Of a stretch of 64,000 nucleotides of DNA, positions 1-11,812 are shown in pieces. A program made the position numbers and the translations under genes. The notes beneath the pieces are model-generated. The model was not told the origin of the DNA, searched no databases, and saw only the letters and a list, made by a program, of their open reading frames with translations. Every line of letters starts with the position of its first letter. The first letter of the stretch is position 1. Source of the stretch: Gordionus sp. m RMFG-2023 (lineage: Eukaryota > Nematomorpha > Gordioida > Chordodea > Parachordodidae); the NCBI RefSeq assembly GCF_954871325.1, contig NC_088776.1, forward strand, positions 8,315,985-8,379,984, in the 5' to 3' direction.

Positions 1-1
1 A

Positions 2-1540
2 ATTTATAAACCAAATTACGATTCCAGCAATTTGAAAGAGGTGTATAATAAATATGTAAAAACTCTATCGCTGTTCGATATAAAGCAGAAAATGACGACC
101 GATCATTTAAACTTAAATTATCTACCAGAATGTATAGCGGTAAAATTGCAGACAGATAACCCCCCGGAGATTATAAAAAGGATGAATAATGTAACGAAAG
201 ATATTAGACAAGATAAAGAGTCTAAAAAATTAGAAAATGCTAAAGAAGAGGTTTATTTGGTAAATAATAATACAAATCAGTCGGAAAACAAGAATTATAC
301 AGAGAACCAAGAAGTTGATTTGCAGGAAGATAATAAACAAGCAGATGAGATTAAGGGCGATTTGCAGGACAGTTCTATAAATTGGAAAAATTCTGATATA
401 ACTGGACAAAATAATACCAAATTTAATCAATCTTTTTCAAGGTCATACAATGAAAAAATTCTGGAAACAAATCTGGATAATGATATACAAATATCTAAAA
501 ATGTTTCAGATAACAATTTGTCCAAATTAAATGATGAAAGCATGAATGATTCCACGGAATATAAAAGATCATACAAATTGTATTCCCCATTAGAAATGTG
601 TCATTACAAATCGTTCAAAGATAAAATTACCAAGGATCACATCATAAGCTTGTTCAGAAAAATGAGCAATAATGTGTTCAAGAAATCCCCGGAAGAAGAA
701 AGCTTAAAACTAAACAAATCATATGTGGGAGGAGACTCAGAGTCTCCAGATAATTTGGGACATGATCATATACCCACAAAAAAAAGTAGTTTACAATCAG
801 AAAGCAAAAATCGTCAACATCAAAGCACAATTATTCAAAACATATTTGAAACTTGTAAGGGTAGAGCAAATGTTACAAACGATAATGTTATAGATAACGT
901 AGATAATAATGATAACTTAGACAAGAGTCAATACAAAATGGCTTATGGACAGAAGAAACCTATAAAATCATGCGTTAGCGATGATAAAAATATTTGGGCG
1001 AATTTAAAAAACAAAATAATGTTAGATCATTTAACGGACTACGGCAATAAAGGGAATATGAATGATTACACCACTGAATATTTGAGAGAATATAAACCTT
1101 CTTATGAACATAAAACATACGTAGATACCTTAAAATCTAGTAAAACAGAGGGCCAAGATGTCTCCGATAAACAGAACACCCTCAAGCAAGATACTTCGTA
1201 TAAACCATCTCTAAATTGTAAGTTGATTAAAGCTAGAAATAACATGGATCATATCAATTCTAATTTTTCTAATTATAAAATTAGTGGTTACTATACTGAA
1301 TATAATAGATCTTTCAGTAATCCAAGATTAAATAAATTTGAGAAAGTCCCCACCCATACCATGTTGTCATATCATCAAATCAAACAAAATTCTCTTTTGG
1401 ACCATATAAAATTGATGTATTGCTGCGACGATCAGGATAAATTGAATCCTGTTACATCAAATGGAACATTGATTTCTAGTATTTCGAAATCGGAAAACAA
1501 TATAAATGATTATAAAAGAAGTTGCTATTTAAGACGTTAA
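2..1540 (+). CDS. 3' part of a gene for a repeat protein, weakly MDM1-like
   Basis: The frame is open to the left edge of the window, so the true start lies outside it; the last codon before the stop is at 1535-1537. The visible 500 or so residues are Asn/Lys/Asp/Ser-rich and contain a degenerate module repeated about five times: a tyrosine motif such as TEYKRSYK, SQYKMAYG, TEYLREYK, TEYNRSF or NDYKRSC (counting from nucleotide 32, near residues 175, 298, 348, 422 and 492), followed after roughly 20-60 residues by a basic stretch and a DH(I/L) motif (TTDHLNLNY, TKDHIISLF, IMLDHLTDY, NNMDHINSNF, LLDHIKLMY). No membrane segment or signal peptide is seen. MDM1, a centriolar microtubule-binding protein, has similar SEYxxxF/TEYKRNF repeats, so a cytoskeletal or ciliary role is a plausible inference only. 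The repeats could equally define an unrelated disordered protein. An AATAAA-type signal lies near 1658. Confidence 0.6.
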   Translation: MYKPNYDSSNLKEVYNKYVKTLSLFDIKQKMTTDHLNLNYLPECIAVKLQTDNPPEIIKRMNNVTKDIRQDKESKKLENAKEEVYLVNNNTNQSENKNYTENQEVDLQEDNKQADEIKGDLQDSSINWKNSDITGQNNTKFNQSFSRSYNEKILETNLDNDIQISKNVSDNNLSKLNDESMNDSTEYKRSYKLYSPLEMCHYKSFKDKITKDHIISLFRKMSNNVFKKSPEEESLKLNKSYVGGDSESPDNLGHDHIPTKKSSLQSESKNRQHQSTIIQNIFETCKGRANVTNDNVIDNVDNNDNLDKSQYKMAYGQKKPIKSCVSDDKNIWANLKNKIMLDHLTDYGNKGNMNDYTTEYLREYKPSYEHKTYVDTLKSSKTEGQDVSDKQNTLKQDTSYKPSLNCKLIKARNNMDHINSNFSNYKISGYYTEYNRSFSNPRLNKFEKVPTHTMLSYHQIKQNSLLDHIKLMYCCDDQDKLNPVTSNGTLISSISKSENNINDYKRSCYLRR

Positions 1541-2766
1541 CTTAATTCGGTTCTTATAAATTTGATAGTTTTTTTTTTTATATATTATAATCTCTTTAAA
1601 ATTCTATCTGAGTCTGTTTGATTGCTTGATGATAAATAGATTCGATCCTTTCAATAGAAATAAAGTACCTTTGAATACTCAAAACTGGTTATAATTCAAT
1701 TCATGATTAAAAAAAATCATTATTATTTGCCTCTTCGAACAAGTTATTAATAGTATAAAATACTTATTGAAATGTAAATTTTAAATTTTTAATAAATTTG
1801 AAATAATTATTTTTTGTGTCTTTTAATAATTAATTAAGTGCATTTATTTATGTTTCACACTAGAAAGTAGACGACGGCGATAAAGCATCAATTGCTTTTA
1901 ATATAATGTGGAGTTATTTTGCAATTCTTTTATTCTTTAAATCGAGAGTTACATAATATATTTAGTTATAGCACTTGATATAGAAAATTTAGGCTTGCCA
2001 AATGACAGAAAATTAAAGCCTGTTTAAAATTTATTTATATCCTTCTAAAGAAAATTCACGGTTTTGACAGTGATATTCGTTTGATTAAAGTATAGTAACC
2101 TCATAATATTAATATAAAAATGATCCATTTGCAACCTGCTAACAAAACCTATTTATACTAATTCAATTATCTGTAAATTGACTTAAAATTAAATTAACCA
2201 TTAAAATAAAGTTTAATATCTACTAATAAATTAGAATCTTTTGTCAATTATTTCTGTCTTTAATCTAAAAATATATTTATTTTTACTTCACCCTATCCCC
2301 TAGGCAACTTTTACTTCCTATCTCCATCAATAAATAAGAGGCAAATGGCTTCTATTTCCTTCTCATGTGTGGGATGCTGGGCCAGTGGATAAAATTAATG
2401 CCGTGACAAAATTTCATGACATGCCGGGCTTGATTTAGCTATTTCCAGAGATGCCACTAAATCATGGCTCTTATAAAATTAATATTTAAACATGTATATT
2501 ATTTTTTTCTGCTTGTAAAAAATATAAAAGTTGAGCTAATCTTATATGATTTTATTGTCCGTAATGAAGAAATGGTTTTCGGATTTCTGTTTGTGCTTAT
2601 TGCTAGTTTTGCTAAAACCCTCTATTTAGCCATTTTTGCAAAAGAGATCAATTACTATTTAGCCAAACAAATCTTATCTAAGCCTGAAACTTAACTAGAT
2701 TGGAGCCAAACATTTCGCCCATATTTTGGGGACATCTCCAAAAATAGACAGCAATTGTGGTTATTG
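1541..2766. other. Intergenic DNA, no gene seen
   Basis: AT-rich sequence downstream of the repeat-protein gene. A 76-codon open frame at 2464-2694 has low-complexity hydrophobic content and no recognisable motif; I do not regard it as a gene. The first 150 bases probably include the 3' UTR of the upstream gene. Confidence 0.5.
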
Positions 2767-2840
2767 TAGCGTCACATAAGGAGGAGAGCGAAGAGGCTTG
2801 AGCCCCCTGAAAAAATTTAGAAGCGTCTTAAATTCAAGGT
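2767..2840 (-). mobile_element. Terminal fragment of a hAT-like element related to 12223-13965
   Basis: The stretch beginning tagcgtcac and running into gagccccctgaa is, in reverse complement, similar to the right end of the element at 12223-13965 (which reads caggggg, then ggggctcgagcccc, then tagtgacgcc). Only this end is present, so it is a truncated relic lying directly beside the hAT insertion that follows. Confidence 0.45.
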
Positions 2841-3090
2841 TTTTAACAACATTACTAGTGTTGTTAAGTAAAAAATAACTGTAACTACTGTAACTAGTTA
2901 TATTTTTATCAATGTAACTTCCAAAAGTAATTAGTTACTTTTAAAAATATGTATGTATAAATCTAAATAAAGGAAGATAATGATTAAGATATTGACTACA
3001 TTTCAATAGAAGATATAATGTCTTCCTCTAGGCTAACCAATTATAAAATAAATAACTTCGACTACCTTCCCAGGCATCGAAGGTGTTCCT

Positions 3091-4168
3091 GTCACACATA
3101 ACTTAGTGGCAACACAAGATGCCAATAAAATACTTTTAAACAATGAGGATTATAGGAAAGTGTATAAGGTTGCTATATCTAAATGTCAACGTTTGGGGAA
3201 TACACAAAACAAATCTGGGCCATCAGCTGAGCAAATTAAAAAGAGATTACATTCTCAGCTGACATATCCCATTGTAACAAGATGGGGTTCTTTTTATACA
3301 TCTTTATCTAAAATATCATCACTTATAAATGAAATGCCTTTATATTTCGATTTATTATGTGATGAATTAGAATTGTGTAGATTTACATCACAAAATCGTG
3401 ATTTTATTTAAGAATATTGCAGTGTAAATTTAAATTAATGTCTTATAAATAATTTACAATTAAAAAAATTAGATTATGCAAGCAGTGGCTAAAGCTATTG
3501 ATATACTAGAAGGTAAAAAATATATGTATCTAGGTTATTTTACCCCAACAATAACACAGATACTTATCTATCTGGAAGGTGTTCAAGAATTAAAATATTG
3601 TCAACCTTTAGCTAGTATTAAAAAAAGGCAACTTAAATTGAATAATTATTTAGAAATTAATAATACAATGATATAGGTTTCATGATCTTTATGATAATGA
3701 TAACATAATTGCTGCTTCATCCACTATTTAAAACTGATTGGCCTTGGATAAGGCAAGAAAAGAATAGATCAAAAAGATGGAAATTTTAAATTTAATAAAT
3801 ACTTTAATACCTCGTGGTGAATCTAACATAAATGGCTCAGCTCATGTTCGCAACAAACATCATTAGATGTAGTTGGATTTTTTGATTTAAAGCGTCAAAA
3901 TATTATTGATAATGATAAATTTATTGGAAATTTTATTAAATCCAATAACAGCACATTATCTTTATATGACGATTTTCCAAATTTAAAAATACTCTTTATT
4001 AAATATAATGTTGTTATTACATCAAGTGCTCCTGTAGAGCGTTTATTCAGTCTAGGGAAGCTCATCTTTGGAGAGAAACGAGTGCGTCTCCTAGATAAAA
4101 ACTTTGATATCCAATTGTTGTTAAAAGCAAATAAACATTTATTAAACTCAAATTTTTATGAAAAATAA
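3091..4168 (+). pseudogene. hAT transposase, decayed
   Basis: Three blocks in different frames carry hAT-family sequence. Near 3091-3411 a VTHNLVATQDANK stretch resembles the H-x-LNL-x-A-x-x-D segment of the catalytic core, followed by YPIVTRWGSFYTSL. At 3476-3676 the central part reads [14 protein letters not shown]. At about 4010-4168 the C-terminal dimerisation region reads [13 protein letters not shown] and ends in [16 protein letters not shown] and a stop. The N-terminal BED finger and most of the first half are missing and the frames are not continuous, so it cannot make a transposase. The element at 53020-54219 carries the same C-terminus. Confidence 0.85.
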
Positions 4169-4488
4169 ATATGTTTTTTATTCAAAGCAAATATATAGGA
4201 TATTTTTATTCGATGTAAATATAAATATTCTATTATCCGATATTTTTTTTCGGTTTACTTATTTCGTTATATAAATAAATTGTATATATTTTTTAAACAA
4301 ATGATTATAATTTGTATATAATAATTTTTTTATATTAAATATGCGTTCAGTAAATAAATGCGTTATATAAATGATATATAAAGTAACTTATAATGTAACT
4401 AGTTACTTTTGAAAAATAACTGTAACTATAGTTACATTAAATATAACTAGTAACTGCAACTAGTTATATTTTTGCCAATGTAACTAGT

Positions 4489-4657
4489 TGTGATGAAATC
4501 AATTTTTATTATAAATTTAACAACTTTTTACCTTTTGTACCGCAGTATATATATATTTTACAAAACAAACAATTAATCGTCGTACACAATTAATAATATA
4601 TATATTTAAAATTCATCATATATTTAATTGCCTTTGAGGCTAATTGTTTCTATTACA
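4489..4657 (-). repeat. 3' LTR of the Ty3/gypsy-like fossil
   Basis: Starts tgtgatgaaatc and ends gtttctattaca. It is nearly identical to 8753-8918 and is preceded by the ctagt target duplication. Confidence 0.92.
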
Positions 4658-5239
4658 TCTATTCTCTCCTTTTTTGGGCTCTCGATTTGAAACGGTATAA
4701 ATTGTTTTCTTATCCGTTTTGGATAACGGCTGCTTGTACTTTCGTTCTCTACCACCGTTTGCTCATTACTGTCGATTTTCATCTTATCATTTATGATGGT
4801 CTCTTTGTTTATTGAGTCTTGTATTGGGTCAATGTCTTTGGTCACCAAAATTCGTGTATAGGATCAATGTCTTTAGTCATTGAGTTTTGTATGGGCTCAT
4901 TTTCATTCATTTGTGGTGTAGTTTGCATCGTTTCTTCTTCTCTTCCCTCCTCTCTATTTTTTAATTCTGAGTTGTCGAACCTATGTTTTAACTGATTAAT
5001 ATGTCTTCTCCATACCCCTAATTTAGTTTCAACTAAAAACGTCATTGGTCCTGTTCTTTTAACGATGATACCTGGTATCCAATTATCTTTTTTAAAATCC
5101 TTTGCATATATTTTTTCATTTATATTAAAAAAACCTGGTAACTGAGGTATATATGGATGAGGATAAACTGGTTTTATTAATTGTAAAGGTCCTATGGGTT
5201 GAAATTTAAGCATAATTGAACTTGGTGATTGTTTTGTGG

Positions 5240-5809
5240 TTATTTGTGGCGTATTTCGAAATTAAACAAAAAATCTTGTATTTTATTATAATCATTATGT
5301 TTTTTTAAAAATTTTTTAAAAGTTTCTACTAATCGCTCCGCTTCTCCGTTGGTTCTAGGGTGGTATGGGGCACTATATACATTTTTAATTGATAATTGTT
5401 TGCAAAATAAACTAAATTCTCTACTTCGAAATGGGGGGCCATTATCCGTAACAATCGTATTGGGGTAACCGAAAATAGCAAAAAGTCTTAACAACAATTT
5501 TCTTACTTCAGTAAAATTATTCGTCGTCATTTTTTGTATTTCAGGCCATTTACTAAAACTATCTATTATTACTAGGTATATATCTCCGTTAATTGGTCCG
5601 GCAAAATCTAAATGAATTCTTCCCCATGGTTTATTTGCGGAGGGCCATTTCCCTATGATCGTTTTATTGCCAGGATTATTTTGTTGACATAATTCACAAT
5701 TCTTACCGTGTAATTCGATATCTTCGTTAATATTCGGCCACCAAACGTTCTCTTGTGCCAATAATTTTGTTTTAGTATAACCCTGATGCCCCATATGTAA
5801 AAAAGACAA
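5240..5809 (-). pseudogene. integrase part of the Ty3/gypsy-like fossil
   Basis: Shows the H-H-C-C zinc region (HMGHQGYTKTKLL, CELCQQNN) and the DDE core (IHLDFAGP, VTDNGPPFRS, HPRTNGEAERLVE). A C-terminal region with proline-rich sequence (VYPHPYIPQLPGFF) follows at 4842-5213. Part of the broken element. Confidence 0.9.
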
Positions 5810-6167
5810 AATATTTACTTGTAATTTTTTTGGAATTATGGTTCTTAAGCCCCATAATATACACCCTGCCTACATCGTGAGTTCATTTCGGCGCTGGAAA
5901 AACGGTTTAAGATTTTCCTCTATCATCTTTGGCCATCCAGTTGTAAGGTAACGTGAAACCTTTGATAATACCGGGTCATTTCTTGTGTGTGCTTATATAT
6001 CTAACGCTGAAATAAATTGTGGAGCATCCGATACTATTAAATTAATATCTAACTCTTCCCAAGCAGATGGTTTACCGTCAATTGGAAACCGGGAAAGCAT
6101 ATCCGCATTACTATTTTTTTTCGTCCCTCGAAGTTGCAATTCATAATCATAATTTGCTAGTAGTAAT

Positions 6168-6390
6168 TAGTGTTGTTAAACGGCTCGTTTTGAGCCGATT
6201 TTTAAAAACGGCTAACTCAATATTTCACCCAGAATAATATAACTTAAGCCTGAGGATTTTGCTTGTAGAAGGAACCAAGGTTAGGACATCTATTAGAGAA
6301 ATCTCAAGGCTTAGGCTATATTTTTCAGGCTAAAATATTGAGTTAGCCGTTCTTAAAAATCGGCTCAAAATGAGTCGTTTAACAACACTA
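6168..6390. mobile_element. hAT-type MITE nested in the LTR fossil (copy 1)
   Basis: A 223-bp non-coding element starting tagtgttgttaaacggctc and ending gagtcgtttaacaacacta, with a perfect 8-bp duplication gtagtaat (6160-6167 and 6391-6398). It has a subterminal palindrome ggctcgttttgagccg and an internal inverted structure. It is the best-preserved copy of a MITE family found about ten times in the window and inserted after the LTR element did. Confidence 0.92.
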
Positions 6391-6732
6391 GTAGTAATGA
6401 CCATCTTACTAATCTTGATGACATATCTGTTATTCTTTTATGTGGATTAAGTAACGATATTAGGGGTTTATGGTCAGTAATGATAATGAAATGTCTGCCA
6501 ATTAAATATTGTTAAAATTTAATTAATCCAAATATAATTGCTAAAGCCTCACGCTCTATCTGACTGTAATTTCGTTCGGCAGCATTTAATGTTCGAGACG
6601 CGTATCCAATTGGTTTTTCCTCGTTATTAATGATATGAGATATAACTGATCCTATTCCATGTTGAGACGCATCAGCAGCTAGAATTATCGGTTTTTCCGG
6701 ATTATAATGTGTTAAAATTGGTGCTTCTGATA

Positions 6733-7560
6733 TTAATTTTTAAATTTATTAATCACAATTGTTTCATTATTTGTCCATTTCCATGGCACATCTTTCCTTA
6801 AAAGCCTATATAATGGAGCGGCAATAGTCGAAAAATTGTTTATAAATTTTTGATAATAATTTATTATACCGATAAAAGCTTGTAATTCTTTGACGTTTTT
6901 TGGTAATGGTGCGTCTAAAATTGCATTGACATTCTTATTTGTTGTCGTAATTCCCTCTTCGCTAACGGTATGACCTAAGAATTCAATCTTTTCTTTAAAA
7001 AAATCACATTTTTTTAGATTTAATTTCATACCGTTTATTTCTAACGTCTGTAATACATTTATCAAATTTTTCTTATGACTCTCAATTGATTCCCCCGTAA
7101 TTATTATATCGTCCAAATATACCGCTACTCCAGGTAATCCGTTTAATAATGAATCCATTGCTTGTTGAAAAATCGCTGGCGCTGAGGCTACCCCAAACTG
7201 AAGTCGTGTGAAACGATACAATCCACTAGTGATTACTAACAGCTTTTTTGCCTCCTCATCTAGCTCTATTTGAAAATACGCTTCGGATAAATCTAATACT
7301 GTATATTTACACCCATTACCTAGTGTGGCTAATAATTCATTAATTCTGGGTAAAGGATATTTATCTATCAAAATATTTGCATTAACCGTTTGTCTGAAAT
7401 CACCGCAAATTCGTAAAGATCCATCTTTCTTCAATACGGGTACAATCGGAGAAGCCATATTCGAGTATTTTAGTCTTTCTAAAACTCTCATGGATTCCAG
7501 TCGTTGTAATTCCGTTTCGAGTTTTGCCTTCCACGCAAATGGTATCGGTCTACTTTTCAT
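6733..7560 (-). pseudogene. reverse transcriptase part of the Ty3/gypsy-like fossil
   Basis: Retroelement reverse transcriptase with the motifs SPIVPVLKKDGSLR, YPLPRINELL, FQIELDEEA and the catalytic YLDDIIITG, followed by thumb-region sequence (VKELQAFIGIINYYQKFI). RNase H-like sequence continues toward about 6400 in decayed form. Confidence 0.9.
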
Positions 7561-7789
7561 ACATTGAAACTGTGGTTTAGATTTTACCGCTAAACTGGCC
7601 TTAAAACCTCTTAGTAAACCTAATTTTTTAGTGAATAATAAGGAAAATTTATGTACAATATTATCCTCCCAAACCTCATTAACTATATTACATTGATTTA
7701 TTTTTATTAATTTTAATTTGTTTATTAGGTTCTACCTATCAAGTTAATCCCATTGTTTACAATAATAAATTCATGATATATAACTTTAC

Positions 7790-8752
7790 TCATATAATTA
7801 ACGGGTAATATACACTTACCTTTAAAATAATATCCGTTTTTGTTACTGGTATTTTTAAACGGTAAACGTCTTCTATATTCAAAATGGAGACTGCCGATCC
7901 TGTGTCAATTAAAAATTTAATATAAATTTTATCTATCAATAATTTCACCTCAAATTTTTCTCGAGACTCCTCTGGAAATTCCCAATCCTCAAAACTTTCT
8001 CGCTCATTTTCTGGAACATCTATCGTTCGAATATATTCTTTTTTTCCACGATTCCTTCTGCATACTTTTTGTAAATGTCCTTTTATCCCACAATTATGGC
8101 AGATGGCATTCAAATTAGGGCACTTAGGTTTTATGTGATCTCCTAATCCGCAACAATAGCACATAATTTTTGGTACTGGTTTGTACTTGTCATACTGTTC
8201 CCTTGTTACTGTTTTTGAGATTTTATTTATCTCCTTCCCTGCAGATAATTTTTCATACGACATCATTTCTGTAGTCTCCATTGCGGTCTGTATTGCACTT
8301 TCCCATGTCAAGTCCTGCGTGTTAATTAATTTCATTAATATTTTTCCATTATTAATTCCTGACACTAATTTGTCCCACAATACTGTATTATACATATCTT
8401 TAAATTCACACGTCTTTGCCTTTATCTTTAATTTATTAATATACTCTACGATGGTTTCATCTTTTTCTTGTTCCATTTTAAAAAAATAATATCTTTCTAA
8501 TAGGAAGTTTGTCTTCTTCATATAATAATTTTTTAAAAGTTTAATTATGTCATCATATGATATTTCCTCTAATGTCTTTGGCAAACACAAATTAAATAAT
8601 TTAGAATAAACCTCTAATCCAATATTCGCTAATAAAAATGATTTTTTATCTTCTATTTTTGCGATTTTAAATATGAATTCCATTTTTGATAAATAAACTT
8701 CCATATTGCATTCCTTTAAATTATATATCTCCATTTGAAACGACTGCGCCAT
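7790..8752 (-). pseudogene. gag and protease part of the Ty3/gypsy-like fossil
   Basis: A 320-codon region: an alpha-helical gag-like N-terminal part, then two CCHC zinc knuckles (CYCCGLGDHIKPKC and CHNCGIKGHLQKVC), then a retropepsin active-site motif FLIDTGSAVSIL near the end. It belongs to a broken element and is listed only as part of that fossil. Confidence 0.88.
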
Positions 8753-8918
8753 TGTGATGAAATCAATTATTATAAATTTAACAACTTTTTACCTTTTGTA
8801 CCGCAGTATATATATATTTTACAAAACAAACCATTAATCGTCGTACACAATTATTAATATATATATTTAAAATTCATCATATATTTAATTGCCTTTGAGG
8901 CTAATTGTTTCTATTACA
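8753..8918 (-). repeat. 5' LTR of the Ty3/gypsy-like fossil
   Basis: Partner of 4489-4657, with the same tg...ca ends and only a few differences. It is followed by the second copy of ctagt. The gag region starts immediately inside it. Confidence 0.92.
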
Positions 8919-8987
8919 CTAGTAACTGTAACTAGTAACTGTAACTAGTTATGTTTCAAAAGTAACTTTAACAACACTAAACATTAC

Positions 8988-9348
8988 TTATTAAAATGAA
9001 ATACTTCCTGGCACATCTTGGATGATTAAAATTCTGAAATTGTTAGGCTTTCAGATATCTCTAAATAAAATAAATTCTTTTATATAAATATTTGCATTTT
9101 GGATATTCTGTAGGACAAGGTTAGGCACCTTACTCTAAGAATATAATGGTTAACGTTACGTCACCTCTATTCAAGGAAAAATTAAAATGGTTATGTTTTT
9201 CTCTTACATTAAAAAGGTTAACGGTTACGTTAGCATTATTCATGTAATTTTTTATCATTCATTTTGCTGGAAGTTATATATATTTAAAATAAAATTTATA
9301 AATTATATAAACATGCTAGTTTATTTAAAATTTTTATTAATTAATATA
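8988..9348. other. AT-rich spacer, nothing recognised
   Basis: Lies between the hAT target duplication and the second LTR element. No gene-like reading frame or repeat boundary was seen. Confidence 0.4.
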
Positions 9349-9353
9349 GTAAC

Positions 9354-9702
9354 TGTAGGAATTGTGTTAAATCCTCGTTCATATTTTATTTTAATCATAA
9401 TTACATTTTATTTTATTATAAATTATATTTTATTTTTAATCATAATTTACATTTTATTTTCAATGATAAATTACATTTTTTATCACTTTCAACAAAAACA
9501 ATTTCTCTTTATATATCTTATAATTGTGTGAAATACAAATTAAAAATGTAACGTTAAAATAATATAAAAAAATGTTAATATAAAATTTTCACCTATTAAA
9601 TTTAAATACAAAGTTAATAAAAAAAATGTCACATTAAAATGATATATAAAAAAATGTTAATATAAAATTTTGACAGTAAGGCATAATCTCAATTATTCAA
9701 CA
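9354..9702 (-). repeat. 3' LTR of the second LTR fossil
   Basis: Starts tgtaggaattgtg and ends aattattcaaca, matching 11813-12222 plus 13974-13982. It contains repeated tttattttaatcataatt units. Confidence 0.85.
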
Positions 9703-9861
9703 TTCCACCCTCTAAAGAAATTCGGCTTATGATTTCCTTGGATAAGTTGAGTGGTAACGCCATTAAGGTTCATGATCGCCACTAAATACGCCACCCATGT
9801 TCATGGTGCGGTCTTCTTTTCAAACCTAACGATGGCTTGGTAAAGTAAAGGCAGCCCTTAG

Positions 9862-11699
9862 CTAACCTTGCGAACAGATCATTTGTGCATGGCATGGGGC
9901 ATCTAGATTCCTCTCAAGGTTTATGTTGTCCTTCAACCACCCACCCAATTTCTGAGTCATCATATCAATCTTGGCACACGGAATTCTCCTTGAAGTTATG
10001 ATCTTAGGCACAGCATCGGGCTTCAAGTGAACTTTCTCTTGTTTGACTATTTTGAGTTTGTAGGAGTAAGTTGATTCGACGTCTTTTTTTGTTGTCGAGA
10101 TTACCTTCTCGAGGTCATTCTCTATGTTACCCACTAAGAACGTTTTTAATATGTTGTTGAAGGCGTGGAGCCACATACGCACTAGCAGGGGGATCTTGTC
10201 ACAATCCACCACTATGGCCTCCAGCGTTTGTGAGTTACCTTCATACTTAACGTTCACATTGGCAAGACCTAATATCTTGATGGCGTTGCCGTCATAACCA
10301 GTGAGTTTCATATCCGTCTTACGTATCGTGGTTATGCCTAGAGTGTTAGCTGTCAACTTCGGAAGTATAGTGTACCTCTTACCGGTGTCAACTTGCATCA
10401 TAGTGGGTATGTTGTTAATGCTCACCGTTACGTTGTATGCGTTATATCTGGTATCGTTAACCCCCAGATTGCACACTTCCAAATTCTACAGATTATATTC
10501 TTTAAGGTCTGTGTTTGAGTCGTCGCCATCATCGATTACTTCGATGTTAATAGCAGGGTTCGTATTCAATTGATAATCACGATCTTTTTAATCAGAAGAT
10601 CTGTTGTAAGTATTGTTGTCGTTTTGTACTGGTTGGGCCTCGACGAATATTACGGGAAACCTTTAATATTTTGAGGGTTGTGACTTTGCTGACCACGACG
10701 GGAATAGTTGGTTCGGATATCACTTCTATAGCAGTCATTACGTCGATCAGAGCTTTGATGATGGTCACAATGATAGTCGTGGCGATTGCCATGGACGTTT
10801 TACCCGCTATTGTTGTATCGATCGTTGTAGTAGTTATCGTTGCGATTATCGAAACGGTTGAGGTTATAGTGACAATTATCGTAGCTTTGATCAAAACGAT
10901 TGTCGTGGAAGTTGCTGTGCCGCCCTTCGAATCGTTTGTCGTGGCCGTTATCGTAGCATATCTTGTAACGTTCATCAAATCGTTTGTCGTGGCAATAGTC
11001 GCAGCGTACATAGTAACGTTCATCAAAATGCTGTCCGGGGCGATTGTCATTGATGAATTGGGTTAATTATTACCATGTGCGTGAGAGTCCTGAATGGGTT
11101 TTGTTATTACGTAACTATTTTTGACTCTGCCCATGTGATTAACCTCTTGTATTCCAGGTAATTCATTCAAATGAAATAATTACATCACGCCCTTGATGTC
11201 ACTTGGCTGAGTGATGTCTTCCTCTAGACCTTGATTGTAAATATCTTCTATAGTCAAAGAGCTCCTGACCGCTTTCCTGACATCTTGGATTTCGAAGCAA
11301 CTCTCACTTTCTCAATAATGCGTTGAATGCCATTGAATTTGCATTCTTTATTGAGTCGTGTTACACGTTTGAAAGCCGAGAACGTCTCCTCCATGCCTTG
11401 AGAGTCAGCATAAAATAATGACAGTTTGGCATTCTCAGTCTTAGATGGATGTTGTAGCTTGAATTTGCCAAGCAGGGCAATAGGGTCCTGTAAGTCTGCC
11501 TCAGTGCAAATCGCTCCAATGTTATTGAATTCGTCACAAGACTTCGGAGAAACAAAGCGGCCTTTTCTCCGTTGGAGATCTTGCTGGTGTCAGAGAAATT
11601 CTGCAAACTCCCTATGTAGGCGCTGTCATCGCTACTAAATTTGGGGAAATCCAGCTTGACGAATTCAGTCATATATGTGGAATTGTTCAAAGCATCCAT
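9862..11699 (-). pseudogene. gag and protease parts of the second LTR fossil
   Basis: On the minus strand the region begins near 11699 with gag-like sequence (LDFPKFSSDD), passes through a repetitive Asn/Asp/Arg/His-rich region at about 10680-11060, and reaches a retropepsin-like segment (MMQVDTGKRYTILPKL) at about 10370. It ends with a pol-start-like stretch (RRIPCAKIDMM) near 9950. Broken; listed as a fossil. Confidence 0.7.
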
Positions 11700-11812
11700 C
11701 GTAAGAGAATTATAATCGATAAAGGCTTAAAATAGAATAGATATTCATTCCAAAAACAAGATCGAATTTTGATATAATACTTACGCAAAGTTCGGTCGTA
11801 ATTTGGCCTCCA

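Larger units (their letters stand above)
4489..8918 (-). mobile_element. Ty3/gypsy-like LTR retrotransposon fossil
   Basis: Near-identical LTRs (169 and 166 bp, tg...ca ends) bound a 4.4-kb element flanked by a perfect 5-bp duplication ctagt (4484-4488 and 8919-8923). Reading on the minus strand the parts come in the order gag with zinc knuckles, aspartic protease, reverse transcriptase, RNase H region, integrase, which is the Ty3/gypsy order. The LTRs differ at only a handful of positions, suggesting a fairly recent insertion. The element is broken, with several breaks plus a MITE insertion at 6168-6390. It sits inside the right end of the hAT at 2856-8979. Confidence 0.93.
2856..8979 (+). 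mobile_element. hAT DNA transposon (interrupted by an LTR element)
   Basis: The element starts tagtgttgttaag and ends ttaacaacacta, an inverted terminal repeat, and is flanked by a perfect 8-bp target duplication aacattac (2848-2855 and 8980-8987), the hAT hallmark. Both ends carry subterminal copies of GTAACTAGTTAC-like motifs. Transposase remnants lie at 3106-4168. The right subterminal region is split by the LTR element at 4489-8918; without that insertion and its duplication the hAT is only about 1.7 kb, so it is an internally deleted copy. Confidence 0.9.

Noticed and set aside
2464-2694. 76-codon open frame between the repeat-protein gene and the hAT
   Set aside because: Hydrophobic low-complexity content, no motif, no codon signal distinguishable from AT-rich background.
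9187-9531. 114-codon hydrophobic open frame
   Set aside because: It runs across the start of an LTR and its AT repeats; the sequence is simply read-through of that repeat.
10592-11066. Two overlapping Thr/Ile- and Val/Ile-rich frames on opposite strands
   Set aside because: They are shadows of the repetitive Asn/Asp/Arg-rich gag-like region of the second LTR fossil.
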